A stretch of 64,000 nucleotides of DNA from Terrimesophilobacter sp038243605 (GTDB taxonomy: Bacteria > Actinomycetota > Actinomycetes > Actinomycetales > Microbacteriaceae). This document shows, piece by piece, positions 34,936 to 43,684 of this stretch. The notes under the pieces were generated by a model. The model worked only from the letters and a program-made list of their open reading frames with translations. It was not told the origin of the DNA and did not search any database. A program made the position numbers and the translations under genes. Numbering within the stretch: the stretch's first letter is position 1; every line of letters starts with the position of its first letter. The DNA is taken from assembly GCA_038243605.1 (NCBI GenBank), contig JBBSQX010000002.1:221721-285720 (forward strand), read 5' to 3'.

Positions 34936-35775
34936 TCAGGTGGTACCCAACGCCGCCGCCCTCATAGCCTCCAAAACCTCTGGCTCTGAAGGGAGTTCGC
35001 ACGCAGGGTCCCCGGTGACGAAAATGCGAATTTGCGCCAGTGCTTGGTAAAGCAGCATCCCAAGACCGTTGTTGATCACGGTTCCCGCGGCATCGAGCCA
35101 CAGTTGGGCAATCGCGCTCGGCCAAGGGTCATAGGCGATGTCGATGAGAGGCACCGAGGTGCGAAGCCCCTCTGGAAGAGTCTCGTGCAGTGCCACGGTG
35201 CCAGGAAGCGTGCTCACGACGACATCGGGAAGCCCCGGGTCGCTGTGCAACTCACTCACTGTCACCGCAAGTCCAACACTGTTTGCGACCCTCACCAACT
35301 CCGTTGAGCGCGATGGCGAACGCGTGCCAACAGTGAGTTTTCGCACACCGTTTCGGGCAAGAGCGACCGCCAACGAACATGCCGTCGCCCCGCTACCAAG
35401 GATATGCGCGTGGTGAATCGTTTCTGACAGCGCATCCTGCAGCATCCGTTCAGCACCGTATACATCTGTGTTAAAGCCACGCAGTCTGCCCCCATCGAAG
35501 AGAACTGTGTTTGCTGCGCCCACCCGCTCCGTCAGGTCGTCGTGCACATCAAGCAACGGCACGACCTCTCGCTTCAACGGCATCGTCAACGAAAGTCCAC
35601 GCCAAAGCGGGTCTCTGCTGGCAATAAATGCCTCAAGCTCGCCCGACTTCACCTCGATAGCGGAGTACTCCCACTTCAGGCCAAGTACACCGTACGCTGC
35701 CGTGTGAATCGCAGGAGACTTCGAGTGCCCTATCGGAGAACCTAGAACAGCAAGCTGCTGCTCACCGCGAAACAT
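34936..35775 (-). CDS. aroE: Shikimate dehydrogenase
   Basis: NADPH-dependent reduction of 3-dehydroshikimate. 279 residues; substrate region VLGSPIGHSKSPAIHTAAY, catalytic Lys in LSLTMPLKREVVP and Asp in GFNTDVYG, and a Rossmann loop degenerate at HILGSGATACSLA. The C-terminal NNGLGMLLYQALAQIRIF matches the family. It lies eight bases after mltG. Confidence 0.95.
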   Translation of the reverse strand: MFRGEQQLAVLGSPIGHSKSPAIHTAAYGVLGLKWEYSAIEVKSGELEAFIASRDPLWRGLSLTMPLKREVVPLLDVHDDLTERVGAANTVLFDGGRLRGFNTDVYGAERMLQDALSETIHHAHILGSGATACSLAVALARNGVRKLTVGTRSPSRSTELVRVANSVGLAVTVSELHSDPGLPDVVVSTLPGTVALHETLPEGLRTSVPLIDIAYDPWPSAIAQLWLDAAGTVINNGLGMLLYQALAQIRIFVTGDPACELPSEPEVLEAMRAAALGTT

Positions 35776-35783
35776 GCGCCGCG

Positions 35784-37064
35784 TTAATCACAGTTAGGGC
35801 TTTGTGTTGACTCACACCAATCATGCAACTGGCGCACGGCTGCATCATGTTGCTCGAGCGTTTCAGAAAAGACAGTTTCTCCCGTTTCAAGGTTGATAGG
35901 AACAAAGAAGAACCATGGCCCATCCGCGGGATGCAATGCTGCATCAATAGCGACATCCCCCACGGCTCCGATCGGGCCGATGGGTAGACCCGGATTCGCG
36001 TAGGTGTTGTAACCGTTGGACTTATCGGCGCGCTCCTCAGGCTCCGTCCACACAGTGTGTGTACGCCCGGTGCCGTAGGACACGGTGGCGTCAGATTCAA
36101 GGTGCCAACCCTCGTTCAGACGGTTCGTGAAAACCCTCGAAACCTTGTAGAAGTCTTCCGTGTTACTTCCTGCCTCACGCTGAATCACGGATGCCAAAGT
36201 AAGCACTTTCAGGCGGTCCTGCGGCGCCACTCCCGCCGCATCTAGAGCCTCGAAGGTGCGATTGACCAACGTCGTTAGAACCGCTCGCGCGTCGACCCCA
36301 GGGTCGAACGTGTACTTGGCAGGGAACAGATAACCCTCGAGGTTCGGCGAGTCTGGTGACGCACCGTAGCTCGTCGGGTCCGCAGCTGCGGCAACAAAAT
36401 CAGCAACAGGAATCTCCGTCGCCGTGCTCAGGATGTCGAAAACTTGGTCAATGCTCTTGCCCTCCTGAATGAGGGCAGTGCGTTCGACACGAGTTGCAGG
36501 ATCCAGCATGGCGGCTAGTGCGGCTGCCGAGCTCATTTTCTTAGCCAGCACGTAATATCCGGGAAAGAAATCGACAGGGGGGTCCTGGATAAGGAGCAGG
36601 TTGTAGAACGTGTCATAACTCTTGACCACGCCGGCCTCAACCAGCGCCCTTGTCACTTCAACCCCGGTATCACCGCTCATGACGACCACAGTTGCCTCGC
36701 CAGAACCTTGACCTTCATAGTCAGGGGGCGGCAACTCCCAACCGAGGACCGTGCGAATCTGCGGTTCAAAATTTAACCAAGCGTAGGCTGTCGCTCCGCC
36801 AAGAAGCCCGAAGATAACGACGAGGGAAACGACCCACGCGACCCAGCGGCGACGCTTACGCGGCGGCTTTGACCCGGGCTTTCTCGACGTGGGCGCAGGA
36901 ATTCTCGATCCACGACGACGAGATACGCCATCCGCGGGGTGCGCCTCTCGTGCGTTCCTCGCATCCTTACGGGACTGCGGTGCCACTACCTGCTCTGGAC
37001 CATCGGGCCGCGGCTCGGCTGGTTGAGAGGCGAGAATGTCTTCCCAACCCGGTTCGTCTGGCAC
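35784..37064 (-). CDS. mltG: Endolytic murein transglycosylase MltG
   Basis: Cuts nascent peptidoglycan and sets glycan length, anchored in the plasma membrane. 426 residues: a 70-residue cytoplasmic lead rich in Arg, Pro and Ser, one membrane helix (74-96), then a LysM-like part and the YceG catalytic domain with LEGYLFPAKYTF and the catalytic Glu in LASVIQREAG; the NTYANPGLPIGPIG motif is typical. GTG start six bases after ruvX, with AAAGGA nine bases upstream. The ruvX-mltG-aroE order is widespread in actinobacteria. Confidence 0.96.
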   Translation of the reverse strand: MPDEPGWEDILASQPAEPRPDGPEQVVAPQSRKDARNAREAHPADGVSRRRGSRIPAPTSRKPGSKPPRKRRRWVAWVVSLVVIFGLLGGATAYAWLNFEPQIRTVLGWELPPPDYEGQGSGEATVVVMSGDTGVEVTRALVEAGVVKSYDTFYNLLLIQDPPVDFFPGYYVLAKKMSSAAALAAMLDPATRVERTALIQEGKSIDQVFDILSTATEIPVADFVAAAADPTSYGASPDSPNLEGYLFPAKYTFDPGVDARAVLTTLVNRTFEALDAAGVAPQDRLKVLTLASVIQREAGSNTEDFYKVSRVFTNRLNEGWHLESDATVSYGTGRTHTVWTEPEERADKSNGYNTYANPGLPIGPIGAVGDVAIDAALHPADGPWFFFVPINLETGETVFSETLEQHDAAVRQLHDWCESTQSPNCD

Positions 37065-37070
37065 GTGTCG

Positions 37071-37535
37071 TTATCCTTTGTCCGGGGCGACAAGCTCGCC
37101 CGGTGGGTTTCCGCTCGAGCGTTCGGCGTCGAGAGCGTGTTGCAAAATTATAGTCGCAGCCACCTGATCGATCACCTGACGCGAAGTGCGAGTGTTGCGA
37201 CCGCTGGAGTGGAGGGCTTGTTGAGCCGAGACAGTCGACAGCCGTTCGTCGACAAGGCGAACCGGGATATCTATCGTCGCAGAGAGCTGCACGGCAAAGT
37301 TCACGGCATCCTGCGTCGAGGCGGTACGGGCACCAGACAACGCTAACGGCAAACCAACGATGACTTCAACCGCGTCGATGTCGCTCAGCATGCTCACGAT
37401 CGATGAGATCGCGCTCTCATCCCGAACGACTGTACACAATGGGGTAGCTAACACTGCGTGAAAATCAGACCTCGCGATGCCTACCCGCACAGTACCCACG
37501 TCGATACCGAGTCGTGTGCCAGAGCGGATGCTCAC
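37071..37535 (-). CDS. ruvX: YqgF / RuvX RNase H-like nuclease
   Basis: A 154-residue RNase H-fold protein linked to 16S rRNA 5' processing and Holliday junction resolution. The first catalytic Asp is in LGIDVGTVRVGIARSD, the Glu in VEVIVGLPLALSG context and RLVDERLSTVSAQ, and the last Asp in RQVIDQVAATIILQ. GTG start overlapping the alaS stop (GTGA). Confidence 0.94.
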   Translation of the reverse strand: MSIRSGTRLGIDVGTVRVGIARSDFHAVLATPLCTVVRDESAISSIVSMLSDIDAVEVIVGLPLALSGARTASTQDAVNFAVQLSATIDIPVRLVDERLSTVSAQQALHSSGRNTRTSRQVIDQVAATIILQHALDAERSSGNPPGELVAPDKG

Positions 37536-40189
37536 GCTGGCAGTGCCTTACGCACCGCATCAGCGGATAACCCAATGGCGGCAACGTCAGTTCCTCCACC
37601 TTGGGCAAGGTCATCTTTGCCACCGCCACCGCCACCAAGAACTCCTGCGGCTACACGGGCAAGGGCCCCAGCATTCGCACCAAGTTTTCGCGCCGCCTCG
37701 TTAGTGGCCACGATGACAAGAGGTTTACCAGAGGCTTCGGCGAAGAGCGCGACAAGCGAGGGTTCACTCCCCAGCCGAGCGCGTACTCCGGTCACGACGC
37801 TGCGTACATCATCTGCCGAAGGAACTTTTCCAAGACTCTCAATAACGGTAAGGATCTCTCCAACCCGAACAGCACTCTCAACAAGCGCTGGAATACGTTG
37901 CGCTTGCGCCTCTGCCTGGAAGGACGCAATTTTCTTCTCGGCCTCTTTGAGGTTCGCCATCAGCGTCGCAATGCGCTCTGGCAATTGGTCCCTCGGAGTC
38001 TTCAGCTCGGCACTCAACTGCGAAACGATTGCACGCTCAGAGGCGAGGTCTCTAAACGCTTCGATACCGACAAGAGACTCGATCCTGCGGTTGCTTGAAC
38101 CCACAGATGCTTCGCTCACAAGGTTGATGAGACCGATCTCAGCGCTTCGCGCCACATGCGTGCCAGCACAAAGTTCCCGTGACCACTCTCCGCCAATGTC
38201 TACGACGCGCACCGTGTCGCCATACTTCTCACCAAAGAGCGCCATTGCGCCAAGTGACTTTGCGTCGGCAAGGGGCATGACTCGTGTTTCAACATCAAGA
38301 TTCTGACGGATGGCGCTATTGGACAGCTCTTCGATCTCCGAACGAGTCTCTGGCGACAAAGCCTGGTTCCAGTTGAAGTCGAGCCTCATGTATCCGGCTT
38401 TGTTATACGAGCCTGCCTGATGCGCCTGTGGGCCAAGGACCTCACGCAGCGCCGCATGAATAACGTGCGTGGCAGAATGTGCCTGAGTGGCACCTCGACG
38501 CCACTCAGGATCGACAACACTGGTGGCGACCTCGCCGACGGCAACCTCACCGCTGACCACCTCAACCTTGTGACTGATGAGCCCCTTCACTGGACGCTGT
38601 ACATCGAGAACTTCGAGCTGGAATCCGCTTCCAATGATGCGGCCGGAGTCTGCTTCCTGGCCACCAGACTCTGGGTACAGGGACGTTTCCGCGAGCATCA
38701 CGTCGGCGATCTGACCAACGGAAGCACGCATCACTGATTCGCCATCGACGATGATGCCAAGCACCGTGCTATCGGTGTTGAGAAATTCGTAGCCAGTGAA
38801 GACCGTCTCACCTTTGGCGCGAAACGCGCTGTATACCGAGAGGTCGGCGAGCAAAGTTTTCTTCGATCTGGAGTCTTCTTTCGCGCGCGTGCGCTGCTCC
38901 AGCATGAGAGTGTCAAACGCAGAACGATCAACCGTGAGGCCAGCCTCTTCGGCCATCTCCATGGTCAAATCGATCGGGAACCCAAAGGTATCGTGAAGCT
39001 GGAACGCGACATCGCCCCGAAGGTTCTTGCCACCAGATTTTTGAACTTTCGCCACTGCCAAGTCAAGGATGCTCGTGCCACTTTCGAGCGTCTTCAGGAA
39101 CGTCTCTTCTTCGTTGTATGCCAGAGAGGAGATGCGGTCGTAGTCAGTCGTGACCTCTGGGTAGGCAGAACTCATCGCGTCACGAGAAGCGGGAAAAAGT
39201 TCAGGGAAGGTCGCGACATCCACGCCTAGCAGGCGCATCGCGCGCACGCTTCTGCGCATGAGTCGGCGAAGAATGTAACCGCGGCCTTCGTTAGACGGGG
39301 AAACGCCATCGGACATGAGCATGAGGGAGGATCGCACGTGGTCGGCGACCACCCGCATCTTCACATCGTCTTCGTGGTCTGCCCCGTAGCGCTTGCCAGA
39401 GAGCTCGGAAGCCCGGTCGAGCACCGGGCGCACTTGATCGATCTCGTAAATGTTTTCGACGCCCTGTTTGAGGAAAGCAACGCGCTCAAGACCCATACCA
39501 GTGTCGATGTTCTTACGTGGAAGCTCTCCGAGAATCTCGAAGTCGTGCGCTCCGATGGAGGCACCACGCAACCACTGCATAAAGACGAGATTCCAGATTT
39601 CGATGTAGCGGTTGTCGTCCGTTGCAGGGCCGCCGTCTTTGCCATAAGCAGGGCCGCGGTCGAAAAATATCTCGGAGTCAGGCCCCGCCGGCCCTGGTGT
39701 GCCCATGGACCAGTAGTTGTCGGCCTTTCCAAGTCGCTGGATCCGTTCGTCCGGCAAACCAGCAATCTTCTTCCAGAACCTGAAGGCGTCGTCATCGTCC
39801 TGATAGATGGTGACCCAGAGGTCCTTCTCCGCAAAACCGAACCCGCCATCACTTTCTGGTGTCGTCAACAACTCCCAGGCATACGAAATCGCCTGTTCCT
39901 TGAAATAGTCACCAAACGAAAAGTTGCCTGCCATTTGGAAGAACGTGCCGTGCCGAGTGGTCTTTCCGACTTCCTCGATGTCGAGCGTTCTAATGCATTT
40001 CTGCACACTCGTCGCACGAGGATACGGCGCTGGTACGAGACCCGTCAGGTACGGCACAAAGGGCACCATACCCGCCACAGTGAAGAGCAGCGTCGGATCG
40101 TCACTCACTAAAGATGCCGAGGGGACGACTGTATGGCCGTGCTCGCCAAAAAAGTCGAGCCAACGACGACGAATCTCTGCAGTCTGCAC
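37532..40189 (-). CDS. alaS: Alanyl-tRNA synthetase
   Basis: Charges tRNA-Ala and edits Ser/Gly misacylation. 885 residues: class II catalytic core (1-about 460, with VQKCIRTLDIEEVGKTTRHGTFFQMAGNFSFGDYFKE), the editing domain with zinc ligands in HSATHVIHAAL and CAGTHVARS, and the C-terminal oligomerisation domain. Start is a GTG (MQTAEIRRRWLDFF). The gene precedes ruvX and mltG as in most actinobacteria. Confidence 0.97.
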   Translation of the reverse strand: MQTAEIRRRWLDFFGEHGHTVVPSASLVSDDPTLLFTVAGMVPFVPYLTGLVPAPYPRATSVQKCIRTLDIEEVGKTTRHGTFFQMAGNFSFGDYFKEQAISYAWELLTTPESDGGFGFAEKDLWVTIYQDDDDAFRFWKKIAGLPDERIQRLGKADNYWSMGTPGPAGPDSEIFFDRGPAYGKDGGPATDDNRYIEIWNLVFMQWLRGASIGAHDFEILGELPRKNIDTGMGLERVAFLKQGVENIYEIDQVRPVLDRASELSGKRYGADHEDDVKMRVVADHVRSSLMLMSDGVSPSNEGRGYILRRLMRRSVRAMRLLGVDVATFPELFPASRDAMSSAYPEVTTDYDRISSLAYNEEETFLKTLESGTSILDLAVAKVQKSGGKNLRGDVAFQLHDTFGFPIDLTMEMAEEAGLTVDRSAFDTLMLEQRTRAKEDSRSKKTLLADLSVYSAFRAKGETVFTGYEFLNTDSTVLGIIVDGESVMRASVGQIADVMLAETSLYPESGGQEADSGRIIGSGFQLEVLDVQRPVKGLISHKVEVVSGEVAVGEVATSVVDPEWRRGATQAHSATHVIHAALREVLGPQAHQAGSYNKAGYMRLDFNWNQALSPETRSEIEELSNSAIRQNLDVETRVMPLADAKSLGAMALFGEKYGDTVRVVDIGGEWSRELCAGTHVARSAEIGLINLVSEASVGSSNRRIESLVGIEAFRDLASERAIVSQLSAELKTPRDQLPERIATLMANLKEAEKKIASFQAEAQAQRIPALVESAVRVGEILTVIESLGKVPSADDVRSVVTGVRARLGSEPSLVALFAEASGKPLVIVATNEAARKLGANAGALARVAAGVLGGGGGGKDDLAQGGGTDVAAIGLSADAVRKALPA

Positions 40190-40216
40190 TGTGTTATCTA
40201 AATGACGCGGTCGAGG

Positions 40217-40441
40217 TTACTTGCGCTTGGCGAAGTCGGCGATCGCTTCTTCAGCGTCAGCGACGGCCGAGCGTAATTCTTCCTCACGCGCTTTATACCC
40301 GTCGATAACGGCTCCGCCGAATTCCCGCGCCTTCGCATCAACATCCTCGAAGAACTTTCGTCCTTCAGGGGTTTTATTGAGCTGATGCGCGGCAGCAAAA
40401 CCGAGACCGATTCCGGCAACAAGCCACAGTAGCTTCTTCAT
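40217..40441 (-). CDS. Small single-pass membrane protein upstream of alaS
   Basis: A 74-residue protein: MKKLLWLVAGIGLGFAAAHQL makes one N-terminal membrane helix, followed by an amphipathic, Glu/Lys/Ala-rich stretch likely helical (GRKFFEDVDAKAREFGG...). ATG 40441 is preferred to a GTG six bases upstream because AAGGAG lies eight bases before it. Small membrane proteins in the rpsD-alaS interval are common in this group, but I know no function. It is co-directional with both neighbours. Confidence 0.75.
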   Translation of the reverse strand: MKKLLWLVAGIGLGFAAAHQLNKTPEGRKFFEDVDAKAREFGGAVIDGYKAREEELRSAVADAEEAIADFAKRK

Positions 40442-40503
40442 GAACACTGCTCCTTCACGTGTGGGCGGTTAGATCAACAAGCCTACTTTGTGAGGCTCAG
40501 AGA

Positions 40504-41133
40504 CTAGCGAGCTGCGTAGTACTCGACGACGAGCTGAACTTCACACGTAATCGGAACTTCAACGCGCTTCGGGCGGCGAACCAGTCGCGCCTGCAACTTG
40601 TCGAGCTCAACCTCAATGTACGCCGGAACCTTGGGAAGAACCTCGGCGTGGCCGCCGGCGGCCGCAACCTGGAAAGGCTCCATGAGCTCGCTCTTCGGGT
40701 GAACGTGAACGAGCTGTCCCGGCTTGACGCGGAATGACGGGCGGTCAACACGCGCGCCATCAACCATGATGTGACGGTGAACGATCTGCTGACGGGCCTG
40801 CGCTGTCGTGCGCGCGAATCCGGCGCGCACGATGACGGCATCCAGACGCATTTCGAGGAGCTCAACGAGGTTCTCACCGGTCAGGCCCTGGGTGCGACGG
40901 GCTTCTTGGAAGACAATCTTCAGTTGCGCTTCGCGGATGCCGTACTGGGCGCGCAGGCGCTGCTTCTCGCGCAGACGGACAGCGTAGTCGCTGTCGGTCT
41001 TGCGGCGGGTGCGGCCGTGCTCACCTGGCGCATACGGACGCTTCTCGAGGTAGCGGGCTGCCTTCGGCGTGAGCGGAATGCCCAGCGCGCGTGAAAGGCG
41101 GGTCTTACTGCGGGTGCGTGACTTAGTAGACAC
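40504..41133 (-). CDS. rpsD: 30S ribosomal protein S4
   Basis: Primary 16S rRNA-binding protein of the small subunit. 209 residues: N-terminal STKSRTRSKTRLSRALG, GEHGRTRRKTDSDYAVRLREKQRLRAQYGI, the S4 RNA-binding domain MRLDAVIVRAGFARTTAQARQQIVHRHIMVDG and the C-terminal VEYYAAR. It is the zinc-free form (no Cys cluster at the N-terminus). The start is GTG 41133 with AAAGGA five bases before it; upstream in-frame codons do not encode S4 sequence. Confidence 0.97.
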   Translation of the reverse strand: MSTKSRTRSKTRLSRALGIPLTPKAARYLEKRPYAPGEHGRTRRKTDSDYAVRLREKQRLRAQYGIREAQLKIVFQEARRTQGLTGENLVELLEMRLDAVIVRAGFARTTAQARQQIVHRHIMVDGARVDRPSFRVKPGQLVHVHPKSELMEPFQVAAAGGHAEVLPKVPAYIEVELDKLQARLVRRPKRVEVPITCEVQLVVEYYAAR

Positions 41134-41193
41134 GGTGTCCTTTCGATACAAATGTTCATCGGTCTTCGGAGCTGGATATTCAGCGTGCGGGAG

Positions 41194-41215
41194 CACTGCG
41201 CACAAGCGCGCAATG
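41194..41215 (-). promoter_or_regulatory. Hairpin in the rpsD leader
   Basis: On the transcribed strand CATTGCGC and GCGCAGTG pair over eight positions (one G-T) around the six-base loop GCTTGT, 61 bases before the rpsD start. No T run follows, so it is not a classical terminator. S4 is known to repress its own mRNA in other bacteria, so a leader structure for S4 binding is possible, but I see no match to a described motif. Confidence 0.35.
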
Positions 41216-41284
41216 TTACCCAAAGTTCAGAAGAGGGATGGTGCCGTGGAAATCATCCGGCTAAAGGACGTTTTCTCCAGACCC

Positions 41285-41313
41285 GGATCTCACAGCAGCC
41301 GTGCGTGAAATCC
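41285..41313 (-). terminator. Hairpin after rarA, candidate terminator
   Basis: GGATTTCAC and GTGAGATCC form a nine-pair stem (one G-T) with an 11-base loop, 28 bases after the rarA stop. There is no U tract. It lies in the 208-bp gap between rarA and rpsD, where a transcript boundary is expected because rpsD heads a new operon. Confidence 0.35.
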
Positions 41314-41341
41314 TCTGTCGGCGAAAGTCAAGAATAGCAGA

Positions 41342-42685
41342 TCACTCGCCTCTAATGATGCGACGCAGCTTTTCTAGGCGCGCCGCGACCTCGCGCTCGT
41401 TCCCGTGGTCTGTGGGGAGGTAGTACTCGGTGCGTAAAAGTTCATCAGGAGCGTACTGCTGCGTAAGAACCCCCACATCGGCATTGTGAGGGTATCGGTA
41501 CCCTTTGCCGTGGCCAATCTTCTTTGCTCCCGCGTAGTGCGCGTCACGAAGATGCACGGGAACCCGACCGATTTTGCCTGCCCGAACGTCAGCGATTGCA
41601 CGATCTATTGCGAGATAAGACGCGTTCGATTTCGGCGCGGTTGCGAGGTACACGACGGCTTCAGAGAGAGGGATGCGCCCCTCTGGCATGCCGATGAGTT
41701 GAACCGCGTCTGCCGCTGCCACCGCGATAACGAGGGCATTCGGATCGGCCATGCCGATGTCTTCGGCCGCAAGAATGATGATGCGCCGTGCGATGAACCT
41801 CGGATCCTCCCCCGCCTCGATCATTCGTGCAAGGTAGTGAACGGACGCATCAACGTCAGAGCCGCGCACCGATTTGATGAACGCGCTGATGACGTCGTAA
41901 TGCTCGTCACCTTGTCGGTCATAGCGAAGAAGTGCACGGTCTACGGCGGCAGAGACGATTTCGGCGGTGATGCCGGGAATCTCGCCGGGCAGTGTCTCTG
42001 TTGCCGCCGCCGAGGCAGCAGCAGCTTCCAGTGCAGTGAGGGCACGCCGTGCGTCTCCAGACGCCAAACGGATTATCGCGTCCCTCGCGTCAGTATTGAC
42101 CGTCACCTTGTCGGCTAGCCCACGCGGGTCTGACACCGCTCGATCGATGACGTCACCCAAGTCTTCGTCAGAAAGCAACTCCAGCGTCAGAAGCAGTGAC
42201 CGTGAGAGCAACGGAGCGATCACCGAAAACGAGGGGTTCTCGGTGGTGGCTGCTACAAGAATGACCCATCCGTTCTCTACGCCGGGGAGAAGCGCATCTT
42301 GTTGAGCCTTCGAGAATCGGTGAATCTCATCGAGAAAAAGCACGGTGGACTTTCCGTACAAGTCCCGCGATGACAGCGCCTGCTGCATCACTTCTCTGAC
42401 ATCTTTCACACCGGCGTTTACGGCAGAGAGTTCGACAAACTTGCGACCAGAGCTTTGCGCGACGGCTTTTGCAATGGTGGTCTTTCCCGTTCCTGGCGGG
42501 CCCCAGAGGATGACGGAAGTGGCGCCCTTCTCTCCCGTCGAGTCCCCAGCGAGCGTCAAAAGCGGCGAGCCTGCGCCAAGAAGGTGCTTTTGACCCGCGA
42601 GCTCATCGAGCGTGCGAGGCCGCATTCTGACCGCAAGCGGACTCGTTCCGCTGCGAAGTCCGGGCTGGTCGACCATAGTGGCCAT
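41342..42685 (-). CDS. rarA: Replication-associated recombination protein RarA (MgsA)
   Basis: AAA+ ATPase acting at stalled replication forks. About 447 residues: Walker A in LWGPPGTGKTTIA, Walker B in TVLFLDEIHRFSKAQQD, sensor 1 near LVAATTENPSFSV, then the tetramerisation and C-terminal regions (LRDAHYAGAKKIGHGKGYRYPHN is a clear family end). The start is uncertain: ATG 42685 (MATMVDQPGL) is used; ATG 42676 and GTG 42706 are alternatives and none has a good ribosome site. It is divergent from the cyclophilin gene. Confidence 0.94.
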   Translation of the reverse strand: MATMVDQPGLRSGTSPLAVRMRPRTLDELAGQKHLLGAGSPLLTLAGDSTGEKGATSVILWGPPGTGKTTIAKAVAQSSGRKFVELSAVNAGVKDVREVMQQALSSRDLYGKSTVLFLDEIHRFSKAQQDALLPGVENGWVILVAATTENPSFSVIAPLLSRSLLLTLELLSDEDLGDVIDRAVSDPRGLADKVTVNTDARDAIIRLASGDARRALTALEAAAASAAATETLPGEIPGITAEIVSAAVDRALLRYDRQGDEHYDVISAFIKSVRGSDVDASVHYLARMIEAGEDPRFIARRIIILAAEDIGMADPNALVIAVAAADAVQLIGMPEGRIPLSEAVVYLATAPKSNASYLAIDRAIADVRAGKIGRVPVHLRDAHYAGAKKIGHGKGYRYPHNADVGVLTQQYAPDELLRTEYYLPTDHGNEREVAARLEKLRRIIRGE

Positions 42686-42774
42686 GCTAGTTGCCGCGGC
42701 GGACACCGGCTCATTGTGAGCCTGCGACCGGTAATGTACTTCTGGATACATGTACAACAAACAAAGGGAGCACC

Positions 42775-43572
42775 GTGGCACGGAGCAAGAACGCTGATCG
42801 CGAAGCGCGAGAAGCACGGGAGCGGCTCCGTCGATTCAATGCACGGCAAGGAACCCACGCATCGCAGGTGCGTCGGCGCGTTCGCGACAATGTTGTGGCC
42901 ATCGTTGGCGCACTCGTCATTATTGCGTTAGCGACACTAACGCAGGTGCTGTACTTCACCGCAGGGCCAGGCGCACCCAAGCCAGATCCAACCGCGTCGG
43001 CGCCCGCTTCGCCATCGGCCGATCCTGGCGCCGCCAGCAACGTTGGCAATATCCCCGATCCCTCTCTCGCTGAGGCGCGCACGTGGACGGGCACGCTTAG
43101 CCTTAACGACGTGACTTTAGACATCGAGTTGGATGGGGCGAAAGCACCTCAGACTGTGGCTGTTTTCGTTCAGGACGTCAACGAAAACTACTTCACCGGA
43201 AAATCCTGTCACCGACTGACGGCAGCGCCCACGAGATTGATCCAATGCGGATCACTCGACGGCGCTGGAGCCAGCGACCCATCATTTATGTTCGGCCCCA
43301 TCGAAAATGCACCAGCAGACGGCATTTATCCGGCCGGAACCATTGCTATGGCGCGAGCCGCATCCGCATATTCGCAAGGGCACCAGTTCTTCATCATGCT
43401 CGAGGACGGCACCATCCCCAATGATGCCGCGGGTGGATACACCATTTTCGGCACCGTGACGAGCGGGCTCGACACGTTCATCAGCACGGTCGCTGATAGC
43501 GGAATCGAAGGCGGCGCCTCAGACGGACAACCAACGGTTGCCACAACCATCACCAGCGTGACCATCCAGTAA
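42775..43572 (+). CDS. Membrane-anchored cyclophilin-type peptidyl-prolyl isomerase
   Basis: A 265-residue protein: a charged cytoplasmic N-terminus (1-38), one membrane helix (39-62), a Pro/Ala/Ser linker (63-100) and an extracellular cyclophilin domain (about 105-263). Family landmarks include KAPQTVAVFV, SCHRLT, IQCG and YSQGHQFFIML; the active-site Arg/Phe stretch is less canonical than in cytoplasmic cyclophilins, as often in this actinobacterial group. GTG 42775 has AAAGGGAG four bases upstream. It probably helps fold exported proteins. Confidence 0.92.
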   Translation: MARSKNADREAREARERLRRFNARQGTHASQVRRRVRDNVVAIVGALVIIALATLTQVLYFTAGPGAPKPDPTASAPASPSADPGAASNVGNIPDPSLAEARTWTGTLSLNDVTLDIELDGAKAPQTVAVFVQDVNENYFTGKSCHRLTAAPTRLIQCGSLDGAGASDPSFMFGPIENAPADGIYPAGTIAMARAASAYSQGHQFFIMLEDGTIPNDAAGGYTIFGTVTSGLDTFISTVADSGIEGGASDGQPTVATTITSVTIQ

Positions 43573-43578
43573 CCGCGG

Positions 43579-43600
43579 GCACGAAGCACGTGCTCCGTGC
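43579..43600. other. 22-bp near-perfect palindrome after the cyclophilin gene
   Basis: GCACG-A-AGCAC followed at once by GTGCT-C-CGTGC: two 11-base arms with a single mismatch and no spacer, six bases after the stop codon. No T run follows. It could be a terminator stem (with a small loop) or an operator for the DUF349 gene that starts 85 bases later. Confidence 0.45.
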
Positions 43601-43684
43601 AATAGGCTTGAAGCTGGCCGGGTGGATTTCGTGCGGCCATTTACGTAGAGAACCTCGACACAGTGAATCGGCAAGGTGGGACAG

